The notes under the pieces were generated by a model. The model worked only from the letters and a program-made list of their open reading frames with translations, was not told the origin of the DNA and did not search any database. DNA of 64,000 nucleotides from Clostridium sp. HBUAS56010. GTDB taxonomy: Bacteria > Bacillota > Clostridia > Lachnospirales > Lachnospiraceae. The stretch is from positions 806,001 to 870,000 of the forward strand of contig NZ_SULJ01000001.1 in assembly GCF_007115105.1 (NCBI RefSeq). The letters are read 5' to 3'. This document shows, piece by piece, positions 55,824 to 64,000 of the stretch. The translations under genes were made by a program, and so were the position numbers. Position 1 is the stretch's first letter; the number at the start of each line of letters is the position of its first letter.

Positions 55824-57020
55824 TTATGCGCTTACTGTTTTTCCCTGTTTGATCTGATTAATCAGGCCGGGAATAATCTCATATAAGTCTCCCACAAGGC
55901 AGTAGTTAGCAGTTTTAAATATGGGAGCTGTCTCATCTTTGTTAATGGCAATGATGTGATCTGAATGATTCATGCCGGCAGTAAACTGAACTGTACCGGA
56001 TACGCCGCAGGCAATCATAAGCTTTGGTCTTACGGTCCGCCCGCTCAGTCCTACCTGACACTTGGCGTCCATCCAGCCGGCTTCCACAACGGGTCTGGTG
56101 CAGGCAATCTGACCTCCCAACAGGTCAGCCAGCTCTTTTAACAGACTTAAATCCTCCTGCTTTTTCACGCCTCTTCCTGCTACCACAAGAACTTCTGCGC
56201 CTTCAATAAACTGCTCTTTTTCCTTTGGAATAATATCACGTACGGTTACCTGGCTTTCCAGCTTTTCCCTGCCTAGTTTACAGGATATCACCTCTCCATG
56301 TGTGGTCTTTAAACGCTCAGGTGCATCCATAACTTTATAGCGGACGGTTGCCATCTGAGGTCTGTGATTGGGAGTGAGAATCTGTGCCATGATATTTCCA
56401 CCAAATGCAGGTCTGATCTGCACCAGATCCGTATTCTCATTCATATCAAGGATGGTGCAGTCAGCCGTCAGACCCGTCTTTAACCTGGCCGCAAGTCTTG
56501 GTGCAAGCTGTCTGCCTACAGGAGTTGCGCCCATTAAGATGGCAGAAGGTTTCTGGTTCTTAACGAAATCTTCAAAGGCATTGGTGTAAGGCTCCATCTT
56601 AAAACGATCCAGTTCTTTTTCATCATAGGCAAATACTTTATCCACATCGTAATGAAGAAGTTCTTCACACTGTGCCTGTATGTTATGACCTATCATCACA
56701 GCATAAACCGGGTGATGAACCTTTCCAGCCAGTTGTTTTGCCTTTCCAATCAGTTCAAATGTAACGGGGTGAATCACTCCGTCAATATGATCCACATAGA
56801 CCGCAATTCCCTTCCACTGGGACTTATCTATGGATTCCACCGCTTCTTCTATGTATTCCACTGCTCCTTTGGGACCTTTTTTTACACAAAGCTTACACAT
56901 CTTGCAGGCTGCGTTGATCTGGAGACGGTTATTTTCTTCCTCCAGTGCTCCAAACGGGCAGATACTGATCAGCTTTTTGATGTCTCCTACCTTATCCTGA
57001 TTAATGACTAATTTCCCCAT
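55824..57020 (-). CDS. lctC: Electron transfer flavoprotein alpha with ferredoxin-like N-terminus
   Basis: A 398-residue EtfA. Residues 1-60 add a cluster domain with C21 (ICPFGAL), C39, C42 and C45 (ACKMCKLC), enough for one [4Fe-4S]. The C-terminal FAD domain has GRGVKKQEDL, SGRTVRPKL and GVSGTVQFTAGM. This N-terminal addition is the mark of LctC/CarE-type EtfA in bifurcating complexes. It follows EtfB by 13 bp. Confidence 0.9.
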   Translation of the reverse strand: MGKLVINQDKVGDIKKLISICPFGALEEENNRLQINAACKMCKLCVKKGPKGAVEYIEEAVESIDKSQWKGIAVYVDHIDGVIHPVTFELIGKAKQLAGKVHHPVYAVMIGHNIQAQCEELLHYDVDKVFAYDEKELDRFKMEPYTNAFEDFVKNQKPSAILMGATPVGRQLAPRLAARLKTGLTADCTILDMNENTDLVQIRPAFGGNIMAQILTPNHRPQMATVRYKVMDAPERLKTTHGEVISCKLGREKLESQVTVRDIIPKEKEQFIEGAEVLVVAGRGVKKQEDLSLLKELADLLGGQIACTRPVVEAGWMDAKCQVGLSGRTVRPKLMIACGVSGTVQFTAGMNHSDHIIAINKDETAPIFKTANYCLVGDLYEIIPGLINQIKQGKTVSA

Positions 57021-57033
57021 GTTTTTTCCCTCC

Positions 57034-57822
57034 TCAGGCGAATTTCAGTTCTTTTAGTTTGTGAAATAACCGGTCTGTCAGTTCTTTTCCATCTCCACTC
57101 CATGTCTCCTGTTCTAAGTTGACCTGGGGCGGGAAAATTCTTTCTACCTGGGTGGGAGAACCATTTAAACCGTAATGCTTTTCTTCCTGATCTTCCATAT
57201 CAGAAAGAGTAATCACCTGAATGTCACGGTCTTTTGTCTCCTGCTTTTTCACATAAGAGGGGAGTCTTGGAACAAAAATATCTTTATCCACGGACAGTAC
57301 ACAGGGATACTTAATCTCTGCCACTTCAAGATCATGAGTCATATCCATCTCCACAACAAGGGAATGAGGATTCATCTCCACAATCTTTGACACATTAGAA
57401 AGGCTTGGAAGCTGAAGCCATTCTGCAACCTCTGGTCCCACCTGCGCAGTATCACCATCAGTTGTCTGCTTTCCGCAAAGGATCAGGTCAAAGTTCCCGG
57501 ATTTTTTAATTCCCTGAGATATGGTATAGCTGGTTGCAAGAACATCTGCCCCGCCAAATTTACGGTCTGAGATTAAAACACCTCTGTCTGCACCCATGGC
57601 ATATGCCTCTTTGATTACTCCTGCTGCCTGACCAGGACCCATGGTTAATGCAGTGATGGTACCTCCGCATTTTTCCCTGATTCGCAGTGCCGCTTCAAGA
57701 GCAAATAAATCGTATGGATTCATCTTGGATTCCACACCATTTCTTTTTAATACTCCTGTTACCGGGTCCACTTCTACTTTATTGCTGTCCGGCACCTGCT
57801 TTAAGCATACTAAAATATTCAT
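57034..57822 (-). CDS. lctB: Electron transfer flavoprotein beta
   Basis: A 262-residue EtfB. MNILVCLKQVPDSNKVEVDP, NPYDLFALEAALRI, ALTMGPGQA and GKQTTDGDTAQVGPEVAEWL are diagnostic, and the last includes the site that binds bifurcating FAD in such Etfs. It is the first structural gene, downstream of two GntR-type operators. Confidence 0.92.
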   Translation of the reverse strand: MNILVCLKQVPDSNKVEVDPVTGVLKRNGVESKMNPYDLFALEAALRIREKCGGTITALTMGPGQAAGVIKEAYAMGADRGVLISDRKFGGADVLATSYTISQGIKKSGNFDLILCGKQTTDGDTAQVGPEVAEWLQLPSLSNVSKIVEMNPHSLVVEMDMTHDLEVAEIKYPCVLSVDKDIFVPRLPSYVKKQETKDRDIQVITLSDMEDQEEKHYGLNGSPTQVERIFPPQVNLEQETWSGDGKELTDRLFHKLKELKFA

Positions 57823-57898
57823 GTCACGACTCCCTTTCTTCCTTTACTCAGGATAACGGTATGAACATCATACCTGTCATTGATGAAACTTTACATGT

Positions 57899-57985
57899 AA
57901 TTGGTAGTACCACTTTGAGGAAAAGAATGGCTGCGAAATTCTTTTTCACAGCTCTTTTCCTACCGCAGCTAATTGGTACTACCAC
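57899..57985. promoter_or_regulatory. Two LldR/GntR-type operators
   Basis: AATTGGTAGTACCAC (57899-57913) and AATTGGTACTACCAC (57971-57985) are near-identical TGGT-N3-ACCA palindromes, 72 bp apart, between the GntR gene and etfB. The form matches lactate-responsive FadR-subfamily sites (TGGT-N-ACCA type). Confidence 0.75.
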
Positions 57986-58069
57986 TTTTCTATGTCATTA
58001 TACTTCTTTGTATCACATCTGTCAATAAATGTCATTTTTTTAACATACCATTTGTATACTATTGCCAAA

Positions 58070-58786
58070 TCACTGGATCTGATGTATGTTTCTTCCCTCT
58101 CCTCTCAGTTTTTCATCAATAATATCAAAATGTTTATTGACGGCTTCATAAGCCAGACGCTTATCTTTGGTAATGAGGCTCTTTATCATCTCATTATGTG
58201 CCTCCATCATTCCTCTTTTGCTGTCTTCCTGACTTAATATTTCCCGTCTTAAATCCACAATAAATTTATCCAGAACCTCGGAAAGTGCCTGTAGTATGCT
58301 GACAATCAACGTATTTTTTGATGCCAGGGCAATGGTATAGTGAAGTTTTTTATCCAGAATCACATTATTGGCTTCTGTATCCGTTTCTAATTGGCATATA
58401 ATCTGGTTTAAAATGCCGATCTCCTCTTCTCCAATATTTTCAATTGCCAGAACCAGCGCCTCCATCTCCAAGGCTCTTCGCAGCTGGCTGATCTGATTAT
58501 AATCAATCTGATTGAGCAAAAACAGCATGGACAGGGATTCCACCAGGCTGTTTTCCAGTCTTCCTGTGAGAAAATTGCCAGCTCCGTGCTGGCTTTCAAT
58601 AATTCCCATATTATCTAAGGTACGGATGGCTTCCCTTACGGAGTTCCTGCTGATTCCCAGGATCTCCGACAATTCCCGTTCAGCCGGAAGTTTTCCGCCT
58701 ATTGATAATTCCCCATTACGGATCTGCATTTTGATATAGTTTATAACCTTCATATAGGATTTTTCCTGATTCCCAAGTTCTTCCAT
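58070..58786 (-). CDS. lctA: GntR/FadR-family regulator (LctA/LldR-like)
   Basis: A 238-residue FadR-subfamily GntR regulator. Its N-terminal winged helix has GGKLPAERELSEILGISRNSVREAIRTL (quoted in part: LPAERELSEILGISRNSV). The C-terminal FCD helical effector domain follows. The start was set at 58786 (AAGGGG 6 nt upstream). It precedes the lct genes in the same direction as LctA does in Acetobacterium, and the twin operators before etfB are the likely targets. A lactate-type effector is inferred. Confidence 0.87.
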   Translation of the reverse strand: MEELGNQEKSYMKVINYIKMQIRNGELSIGGKLPAERELSEILGISRNSVREAIRTLDNMGIIESQHGAGNFLTGRLENSLVESLSMLFLLNQIDYNQISQLRRALEMEALVLAIENIGEEEIGILNQIICQLETDTEANNVILDKKLHYTIALASKNTLIVSILQALSEVLDKFIVDLRREILSQEDSKRGMMEAHNEMIKSLITKDKRLAYEAVNKHFDIIDEKLRGEGRNIHQIQ

Positions 58787-58802
58787 GATTTTCCCCTTTT
58801 CT

Positions 58803-59021
58803 TTAAGAGCTTTTTGTATCCAGATAAAACTTAACAAATCCATCTATGGTAAAATCCTTAACATGAGATGTATCATCAGCAATCAGATGAAAAAAACAGC
58901 CTGGAATCTCTCCTTTGTTTAAGTTTTTCCGTATACATGGGTCACAGCCTGAATCGTGATTGCATGGATTTAATTTACAGGTGGTCTGGGTGCAGGTACA
59001 AAAATGCTTTTCATTGGTCAT
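58803..59021 (-). CDS. DUF6485 Cys-rich small protein
   Basis: A 72-residue protein with eight cysteines (FCTCTQTTC, PCNHDSGCDPCIRKNL, then GCFF) that I recognise as the DUF6485 pattern of clostridia. The arrangement suggests a metal- or cluster-binding fold. It ends 16 bp before the GntR start and may be co-transcribed with it. Function unknown. Confidence 0.75.
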   Translation of the reverse strand: MTNEKHFCTCTQTTCKLNPCNHDSGCDPCIRKNLNKGEIPGCFFHLIADDTSHVKDFTIDGFVKFYLDTKSS

Positions 59022-59240
59022 GTCTTTTTCCTCCGGACTGCTTTGCAGTTATTTGATAAATAATTCTTTAACGGATATTATAACAGGCTTATGAAATGAT
59101 GTAAATCAACTTGTAAAGGGACATTTAATCCTTATATAAAGTGTATGGAAAACCATAGCCGCATATGGTATGATAAGAATCTAGCGAAATCAAAAAATCG
59201 TCCCCCATACCCCCTTATAACTTTGAAGGAGATCAATCAT

Positions 59241-59741
59241 ATGGAAAATAAACTAAGCAGCTACATTTCTGTTTATAAAGAGCATTTAGAAACCGGATAC
59301 ATCCAGACCGCTTATGAGGCACTGCTTAAATACGTCATGTCTTTAAAGGCTCATTTTGAAAAAGTACTTTCCTCTCAGTATTCTTTTGGAAATGTGTCTC
59401 CTGGATATATGGATTTTACCTATTTTCCTTTTTTTAATGACTATTTACGCAGTAAAAAACTGCGGTTTGGTATTGTGCTGAATCATAGAGAAATGCGGTT
59501 TGAACTTTGGCTCATGGGGCAGAATGCAGAAACCCAAAAGAAATATTGGGAATTACTAAAAAACAGCCAATGGAACAGGAATCGAACCACTATGCCAAAA
59601 TATTCAGTACTTGAAGCCGTATTGATTGAGTTTCCTGATTTTGATGATTTAAAAGATTTAACTGTAAAAATCGAGCAGGCATCATCTTCTGTTTCAAATA
59701 AAATTTTAGAATATATCAAAACGATGGAACCTCTTGCATAG
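59241..59741 (+). CDS. DUF7000-type hypothetical protein
   Basis: A 166-residue soluble protein beginning ENKLSSYISVYKEHLETGYI with VSPGYMDFTYFPF and FGIVLNHREMRFELWLMGQ in the middle, a pattern I associate with the DUF7000 family. AAGGAG lies 9 nt before the ATG at 59241. The longer upstream frame lacks a site. It stands alone. Function unknown. Confidence 0.68.
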   Translation: MENKLSSYISVYKEHLETGYIQTAYEALLKYVMSLKAHFEKVLSSQYSFGNVSPGYMDFTYFPFFNDYLRSKKLRFGIVLNHREMRFELWLMGQNAETQKKYWELLKNSQWNRNRTTMPKYSVLEAVLIEFPDFDDLKDLTVKIEQASSSVSNKILEYIKTMEPLA

Positions 59742-59781
59742 CAAAGCGTTTGTTGGACTTACCGTCAACTTACATCCCAAA

Positions 59782-59818
59782 AGAACGGGCGAAGCCTCTA
59801 CTGATCTCCGCCCGTTCT
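59782..59818 (+). terminator. Hairpin after DUF7000 gene
   Basis: AGAACGGGCG pairs with CGCCCGTTCT around a 17-nt loop. A short T-containing tail follows. Confidence 0.65.
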
Positions 59819-59874
59819 ACATTTATTCTTCTATACCAGCCAGTTTTTTCCAAAAAAGTGCAGATATCCATCAC

Positions 59875-60444
59875 CTATTGCCATCTCTGAAATTCTGGCA
59901 GATCAATGCCCATCTGATCCAGTATCTTACCGGCAATATGAACATTAATGTCCTCGATGGACTGAGGGTTGTTGTAATAAGAGATCACAGGAGGCAGTAT
60001 TACCACATTGGAAAGTGTGGACAAATACTCCATATTCCTTAAGTGAATGGGACTAAAGGGGGTCTCGCGCGCTACCAGAATCAGCTTGCGCCTCTCCTTA
60101 ATGGTCACATCGGCTGCCCGCAGAAGGAGGTTGTCGGAATAACCGCTGTGGATTCCCGCCACGGTTTTCATGCTGCAGGGGACTACAATCATTCCCTCGG
60201 TCCGAAAGGTTCCGCTTGCTATGCTGGCTCCAATGTTGTGAATGTCATAACAGACGTGAGCCAGTTTCTTAAATTCTTCTACATCCAGGCCGGTTTCCTG
60301 CTGTATGGTTAATTCTCCGCCTTTGCTTATTACCAGATGAATCTCATATTCCGGAAGCTGGCGGAGCTGCTTTAAACAGGTTTGAGCTAAAGGTGCTCCG
60401 CTGGCTCCGCTTACAGCCACTATAATTCTCTTTTTTTCCATCAT
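59875..60444 (-). CDS. ubiX: UbiX-type flavin prenyltransferase
   Basis: A 189-residue UbiX/Pad1 protein that prenylates FMN to supply the cofactor of UbiD decarboxylases. Seen: VAVSGASGAPLA, the FMN/substrate region VVPCSMKTVAGIHSGYSDNLLLRAADV (quoted in part: VVPCSMKTVAGIHSGYSDN), RRKLILVARETPFSPIHL and the late PPVISYYN. No UbiD gene is in the window, so its partner is elsewhere. Confidence 0.92.
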   Translation of the reverse strand: MMEKKRIIVAVSGASGAPLAQTCLKQLRQLPEYEIHLVISKGGELTIQQETGLDVEEFKKLAHVCYDIHNIGASIASGTFRTEGMIVVPCSMKTVAGIHSGYSDNLLLRAADVTIKERRKLILVARETPFSPIHLRNMEYLSTLSNVVILPPVISYYNNPQSIEDINVHIAGKILDQMGIDLPEFQRWQ

Positions 60445-60539
60445 TTGTTATAAACTCCATATATTTATCGAATTTCTATCTTTCATACTACTACAAATAG
60501 AGGAGTATTTCTATAAAGGAGTCTAAAAATATACAAAAA

Positions 60540-61052
60540 TTAATATGTGGTCTTCCAGTTAGCAAATATCTGCTCCGATTCTTTTAAGAAATCAGAAGGG
60601 ATGGTAATGGATTCATCGGTTGCTGTTTTGTCCTTATCAAAGATCGGCCATGGATTACAGCCACCGGATTCCACTTCTACCAGATCCATGGAGAAACGAT
60701 TGCCGCAGTTTTGACATACCAGAAGATCTCCCTGCTGTTTATAGTATCCTCTGCCTGATGAATAACAGATCTGGCAGGTATTAAATGCCGTCCGGATGGT
60801 TCCGTCGGGAGCCTTTACTGCAAGCACTTCCATATCCTTTCCGTCTACATTTACGGGATAAAAATTTGCTGTCTCACTGATTTCACTAACCGGAATAACA
60901 AGGTCACCTGCTTCATTCAGATTTTTGCTGGTCTGATTGTCTGTTTTAGACTCTGTCTTCTTGGAACAGGCAGTCAGTGCTGCTGATATTCCAATGATAA
61001 CAACAGCGGATAACAGAATTCTGTACGCTTTTTTCTTTAATTGCTGATTCAT
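60540..61052 (-). CDS. DUF2318 lipoprotein with two CxxC motifs
   Basis: A 170-residue lipoprotein (signal with lipobox LTAC) carrying a DUF2318 domain: FNTCQICYSSGRGYY and VCQNCGNRFSMDLV place two CxxC pairs that can bind an Fe-S cluster or metal, followed by GGCNPWPI. DUF2318 proteins often accompany iron or copper transport genes. AGGAGG precedes the ATG. Two genes upstream is an HMA-TauE/SafE membrane protein. Confidence 0.82.
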   Translation of the reverse strand: MNQQLKKKAYRILLSAVVIIGISAALTACSKKTESKTDNQTSKNLNEAGDLVIPVSEISETANFYPVNVDGKDMEVLAVKAPDGTIRTAFNTCQICYSSGRGYYKQQGDLLVCQNCGNRFSMDLVEVESGGCNPWPIFDKDKTATDESITIPSDFLKESEQIFANWKTTY

Positions 61053-61075
61053 CTAAAATCCTCCTGAATATAACT

Positions 61076-61174
61076 TTATTTTTCGTTCTTTGATTTATCC
61101 CGCATAAAAAACATGGCTGCTCCAATGAAGACTGCCGGGAGAATGCAATGCCAGTGGCTTAACAACAATTCCAT
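61076..61174 (-). CDS. 32-residue membrane peptide
   Basis: A 32-codon gene with AAAGGAG 7 nt before its ATG. The product (MELLLSHWHCILPAVFIGAA, then a basic RDKSKNEK tail) is one membrane helix with a HWHC motif at its start. It sits between the HMA-TauE/SafE gene (37 bp away) and the DUF2318 gene (23 bp away). It is probably a small subunit or metal-related membrane peptide of the same operon. Confidence 0.65.
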   Translation of the reverse strand: MELLLSHWHCILPAVFIGAAMFFMRDKSKNEK

Positions 61175-61211
61175 TATCAAACTCCTTTCCTGTCCGTTTC
61201 AAGAAGACTCT

Positions 61212-63074
61212 TTACTGACAGCAGGAACCGCCTGCTCCCTGGAAGGTATCTTCCGGCCAGATCTGTGTCTTAAAATTCTTTACTTCTTCTTTTACTGCAT
61301 TTAAATCCATGCTTTCCAGATTATCCACAACTTTAATATAACCGTAGAATGAATTGTCTCCTGTAGAAAAATCAAAACTATCTGCTGGTGTAAAGTAAAG
61401 AGGATTCTCTCCTTTTTCAAGAGGAAGCTGGGTTGCAAAATCAGGCACAAGAAGTGTGGTTCCATAACTGTCTTCCGAAGTCTGATCCACAATGGTCCAT
61501 TGTACATCCATTCCGGATTCTACCGCTGCCACTGCAGGCTGAAACCCTTTATCCGTCAGTGTCATGGTTATCTTCTGAATAGGACTGCCATATTCATCCG
61601 TGGATTTTTCTGCAACGGCAATGTCATCCGTAGGAATCTCATAGCCGGCAGGAACCGGTTTATCCGTCGGATCTTTTAATAAGCCATCAGAACCAGAATC
61701 TCCTAAATCCCCTTCTATTGGTTCATCAGTAATGGAAATGGTTCCCCGGATCATCCCCATCCAACAGGTATAGGATACTTTTCCGGTCTTTTCCGGTGTA
61801 AATTCGATGATATTTTCTCCCGTCTGAAAGGTATGTTCCATTCCAAAATCCCGTATGATCATCCGGTTATTGCAGCCGTTTATGCTGCCCTTTGGTGCAT
61901 CAATAATCCATTTTACCGGAATTCCCGCCTGTACTTTAATGTTGGGATATCTGCCGGGAGTCAGGGTGCTTTTCACCACCTGAACCCCATCCTCCATCTT
62001 CCTCTCTGTGCCGGCTCCCTGTCCTGCATTCCCACTTTCCTCATTGGAAACCAGATCAGGAACAGAAACACCCGAAAGGCTGAGGCCTTGTGAAACCATT
62101 GACATTCCAAGTACCACAACCAAAACTGCTCCTGCCGTCATGATTTTTCCTGCAAACTTCTTCCCAAGAACGGTTGAAATAGCACCAAGTCCAAACATAA
62201 GCGGAACGGTTCCCAGACTGAATATAAACATGGATAGTGCACCTGAAAATGGATTTCCGGTTGACAGAGCATAGATCTGCATTGCCTGGAGAGGGCCACA
62301 CGGCATGAAACCATTTAACAATCCTACAATCAAGGGGCTGTTGCTTTTTGATTTCTGTTTTTGAATCCCTCTGGCAAAAATGGCAGGCATCCTTGGATTA
62401 AATCTGCGAAGCCATGGAAATATTCCAAGCATATTAACGCCCATAATGACCATGAAAAAACCCGCTGCCAGTTTTAAAATGCCCTGGAGAGTCGTGGAGA
62501 AGGTGATGGCGGAACCAAGGGCACCTACCAGAAAGCCTACGGCTGTGTAAGAAATCACCCTGCCAAGATTATAGAGAAAAGTGGGCCGAAGGGAAGAAAA
62601 ACGTCCTCCTTCGCCAGGTTCACTTCCAGGTTTAATACACTGAGACAGGTTAATTCCGCCGCACATTGCCACACAGTGAACCGACGTAACAAGACCGATT
62701 ACAAAAAGCATTCCATAGCTCATATTTTCGTCTGCCAACTGTTTTGGAGACAAAAGATTCAATAATCCTGTCTGCTGGAGAATGATATAAAGCGCCGCAA
62801 TGATCAGAAGGATGCCGGTGATCCGGCTGCCATCCAATCCCTGCTTTTCCTGATCCGTAAGAACTTTGTAATCTAAATGTTCTATGATTCCTGTAATCGC
62901 CTGGTACGAAATAATATCCGTATCGTAAGTAATGCTGGCTGTTCCTTTGTTATAGCTTACTTCTGCGTTTACTATGCCAGCCGTATTCCGCAGTTTTTTT
63001 TCAATTTTATTCTGGCAGCTAATACAGGTCATGCCGCCGATACGCAATACCCTGGTTTTCACCGTAGATCCCAT
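61212..63074 (-). CDS. HMA-TauE/SafE-cupredoxin-like membrane fusion
   Basis: A 620-residue fusion. Residues 1-70 are a heavy-metal-associated domain with GMTCISC. Six to seven spans follow with the CcdA/SafE-like motifs HCVAMCGGINLSQC and GFMPCGPLQAMQ. After about residue 345 come two cupredoxin-like beta domains: the first has ending GKVSYTCWMGMIRGTISI with NNRMIIRDFGMEH; the second is an incomplete repeat. The tail is GSCCQ. This architecture suits copper import or delivery across the membrane. The ATG at 63074 follows AGGAGG by 7 nt. Confidence 0.82.
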   Translation of the reverse strand: MGSTVKTRVLRIGGMTCISCQNKIEKKLRNTAGIVNAEVSYNKGTASITYDTDIISYQAITGIIEHLDYKVLTDQEKQGLDGSRITGILLIIAALYIILQQTGLLNLLSPKQLADENMSYGMLFVIGLVTSVHCVAMCGGINLSQCIKPGSEPGEGGRFSSLRPTFLYNLGRVISYTAVGFLVGALGSAITFSTTLQGILKLAAGFFMVIMGVNMLGIFPWLRRFNPRMPAIFARGIQKQKSKSNSPLIVGLLNGFMPCGPLQAMQIYALSTGNPFSGALSMFIFSLGTVPLMFGLGAISTVLGKKFAGKIMTAGAVLVVVLGMSMVSQGLSLSGVSVPDLVSNEESGNAGQGAGTERKMEDGVQVVKSTLTPGRYPNIKVQAGIPVKWIIDAPKGSINGCNNRMIIRDFGMEHTFQTGENIIEFTPEKTGKVSYTCWMGMIRGTISITDEPIEGDLGDSGSDGLLKDPTDKPVPAGYEIPTDDIAVAEKSTDEYGSPIQKITMTLTDKGFQPAVAAVESGMDVQWTIVDQTSEDSYGTTLLVPDFATQLPLEKGENPLYFTPADSFDFSTGDNSFYGYIKVVDNLESMDLNAVKEEVKNFKTQIWPEDTFQGAGGSCCQ

Positions 63075-63158
63075 CACGCATCCTCCTTTTTCATTTCTGA
63101 TAAAAAGAATAGCAGGAGAATTTGTAGAAGTTGTGTAGATGAGATTTTTTTTCAGTGC

Positions 63159-63187
63159 AAAAAAAGAAGGACCATTCTCGTCCTTCT
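63159..63187 (-). terminator. Terminator after shikimate kinase gene
   Basis: On the minus strand AGAAGGAC pairs with GTCCTTCT, followed by seven T residues, just beyond the stop codon. Confidence 0.8.
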
Positions 63188-63188
63188 C

Positions 63189-63737
63189 TTATGCTTTCTT
63201 ATTCTGTTGTTTCAGTGCCCCGATCAGTTCTTCCCCGATCTGCTCCACCGATTTACCATCCGTCTCTATAATCAGATCAGCAGCCTTTCGGTAAATATCT
63301 GACCGCTTCTTCATCAGCTCTCTGATGAATTCCACATTCATATTGCCGTTTAAAATGGGACGTTCATCACTGTCCTTAACCCGTTCCAGCACTGTCTCCG
63401 GTGATGCAGTTAATAAAACAATACGGCTGGTCTTTTTTAAATTCTTCACATTCTCTTCCTTGACCACAGCCCCGCCGCCGCAGGAGATAATGATCTGTCT
63501 GCGGGATTGGAGATCCACAATAGCTTTGCTTTCGCAACTGCGGAAATATGCTTCCCCGTGCTTTTCAAAAATATCCTTAATCGCCATTCCCTGCTGCTCA
63601 ACAATGAGAGCATCTATATCCACTTCCTCCATAGAAAGCCTGTCCCTTAAAAAGTGGGATATTGTGCTTTTGCCTGCTCCCATAAAACCGATTAAAGCAA
63701 TATTAAAGTCAAAAAGATTCTCATATCCTTGTCTCAT
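63189..63737 (-). CDS. aroK: Shikimate kinase
   Basis: A 182-residue P-loop kinase phosphorylating shikimate in aromatic amino acid synthesis. Walker A GFMGAGKST, the shikimate-binding DIDALIVEQQGMAIKDIFEKHGEAYFR (quoted in part: IFEKHGEAYFR), GGGAVV and the lid region DERPIL are all present. Length is typical. It follows the partial HxlR gene in the same direction with a 17-bp gap. Confidence 0.92.
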   Translation of the reverse strand: MRQGYENLFDFNIALIGFMGAGKSTISHFLRDRLSMEEVDIDALIVEQQGMAIKDIFEKHGEAYFRSCESKAIVDLQSRRQIIISCGGGAVVKEENVKNLKKTSRIVLLTASPETVLERVKDSDERPILNGNMNVEFIRELMKKRSDIYRKAADLIIETDGKSVEQIGEELIGALKQQNKKA

Positions 63738-63754
63738 CTGATCTCTCCGTTATC

Positions 63755-64000
63755 TTATGCCATCTTATTCTTGTTTTTCACAAAATCAATGTACTCATTC
63801 CCCCACTCGCCCAGAGCCTCTAAGACCGTTTCAAACTTCATTCCGATCTCACTAAGGGAATATTCTACTTTTGGAGGAATCTGAGAGTATTGGTGACGGA
63901 TGATCAGACCTTCCTCTTCCAGAGTCTTTAACTGTCTTGATAAGGTGGTGTGGGTAATGTCTTCCGGCATCTTGCGCTGTAACTCATTAAAACGGACAGG
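63755..64000 (-). CDS. HxlR-family regulator (partial, 5' end outside window)
   Basis: The C-terminal 81 residues of an HxlR regulator. The open frame runs to the window edge (RFNELQRKMPEDITHTTLSR), so the true start is past 64000. RFNEL, SRQLKTLEEEGLI and PPKVEYSLSEIG are canonical. The visible part has no cysteine. Confidence 0.85.
   Translation of the reverse strand, partial: PVRFNELQRKMPEDITHTTLSRQLKTLEEEGLIIRHQYSQIPPKVEYSLSEIGMKFETVLEALGEWGNEYIDFVKNKNKMA

Overview
The window looks like chromosomal DNA of an anaerobic, low-to-moderate G+C Firmicute, most likely a Lachnospiraceae/Clostridium-type organism. Reasons: strong GGAGG-type ribosome binding sites with frequent GTG/TTG starts, clostridial families (DUF4317, DUF6485, DUF1858), superoxide reductase instead of superoxide dismutase, and an electron-bifurcating lactate dehydrogenase set (EtfB, ferredoxin-type EtfA, FAD oxidoreductase). 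No rRNA, tRNA, CRISPR array, insertion sequence or phage gene was seen.

Layout. 0.1-4.8 kb: a PdaA-like deacetylase, then a sugar-acid module (CitMHS transporter, glucarate dehydratase) with a divergent LysR regulator. 4.8-17.5 kb: the centrepiece, a minus-strand operon of about 13 kb. In transcription order it holds a Cys-rich leader peptide, a coupled 41-codon ORF, a YezD-like small protein, an attenuator-like hairpin, NifB, a NifX-type protein, a nitrogenase component-1-like pair (D2/K2), NifH, a divergent cysteine synthase, a second component-1-like pair (D1/K1), a Cys-rich NifX-type protein and a complete polar-amino-acid ABC transporter. 17.5-21 kb: a SulP anion transporter and a solitary FokI-like type IIS restriction endonuclease with no methyltransferase nearby. 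21-28.3 kb: acyltransferase, DUF4317 protein, desulfoferrodoxin, a heterodimeric ABC exporter and its TetR regulator. 28.4-31.7 kb: a cysteine-type ABC importer headed by a second Cys-rich leader peptide (five consecutive Cys codons) and an intrinsic terminator. 31.7-38.7 kb: two chemoreceptors, FMN reductase, housekeeping cysteine synthase, a CAP-domain secreted protein. 39-42 kb: Rrf2/IscR-type regulator, rhodanese-TtcA fusion, TcdA, CsoR. 42-45.7 kb: an apparent nitrosative-stress/iron-repair group divergent from a Crp/Fnr regulator. 45.8-52 kb: two-component system, copper export genes, HxlR regulator. 52-60.5 kb: APC permease, bifurcating lactate dehydrogenase set with GntR regulator, UbiX. 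60.5-64 kb: DUF2318 lipoprotein, HMA-TauE/SafE-cupredoxin membrane protein, shikimate kinase, partial HxlR.

How the genes may fit together. Much of the first 42 kb is sulfur metabolism. The nitrogenase-like operon has NifH and NifB with all their iron-sulfur ligands, but none of the nifV/U/S genes of a diazotroph. It carries a cysteine synthase and an amino-acid importer instead. The best reading is a nitrogenase-like enzyme that reductively liberates sulfur from an imported organosulfur compound, with the dedicated cysteine synthase capturing the sulfide. This parallels, but is not the same as, the methylthio-alkane reductase Mar. The operon and the separate cysteine importer share an almost identical block of about 30 bp just downstream of consensus promoters, and each begins with a Cys-rich leader ORF followed by a terminator-like hairpin. 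They therefore look like one cysteine-responsive regulon. The substrate and exact chemistry cannot be read from the sequence.
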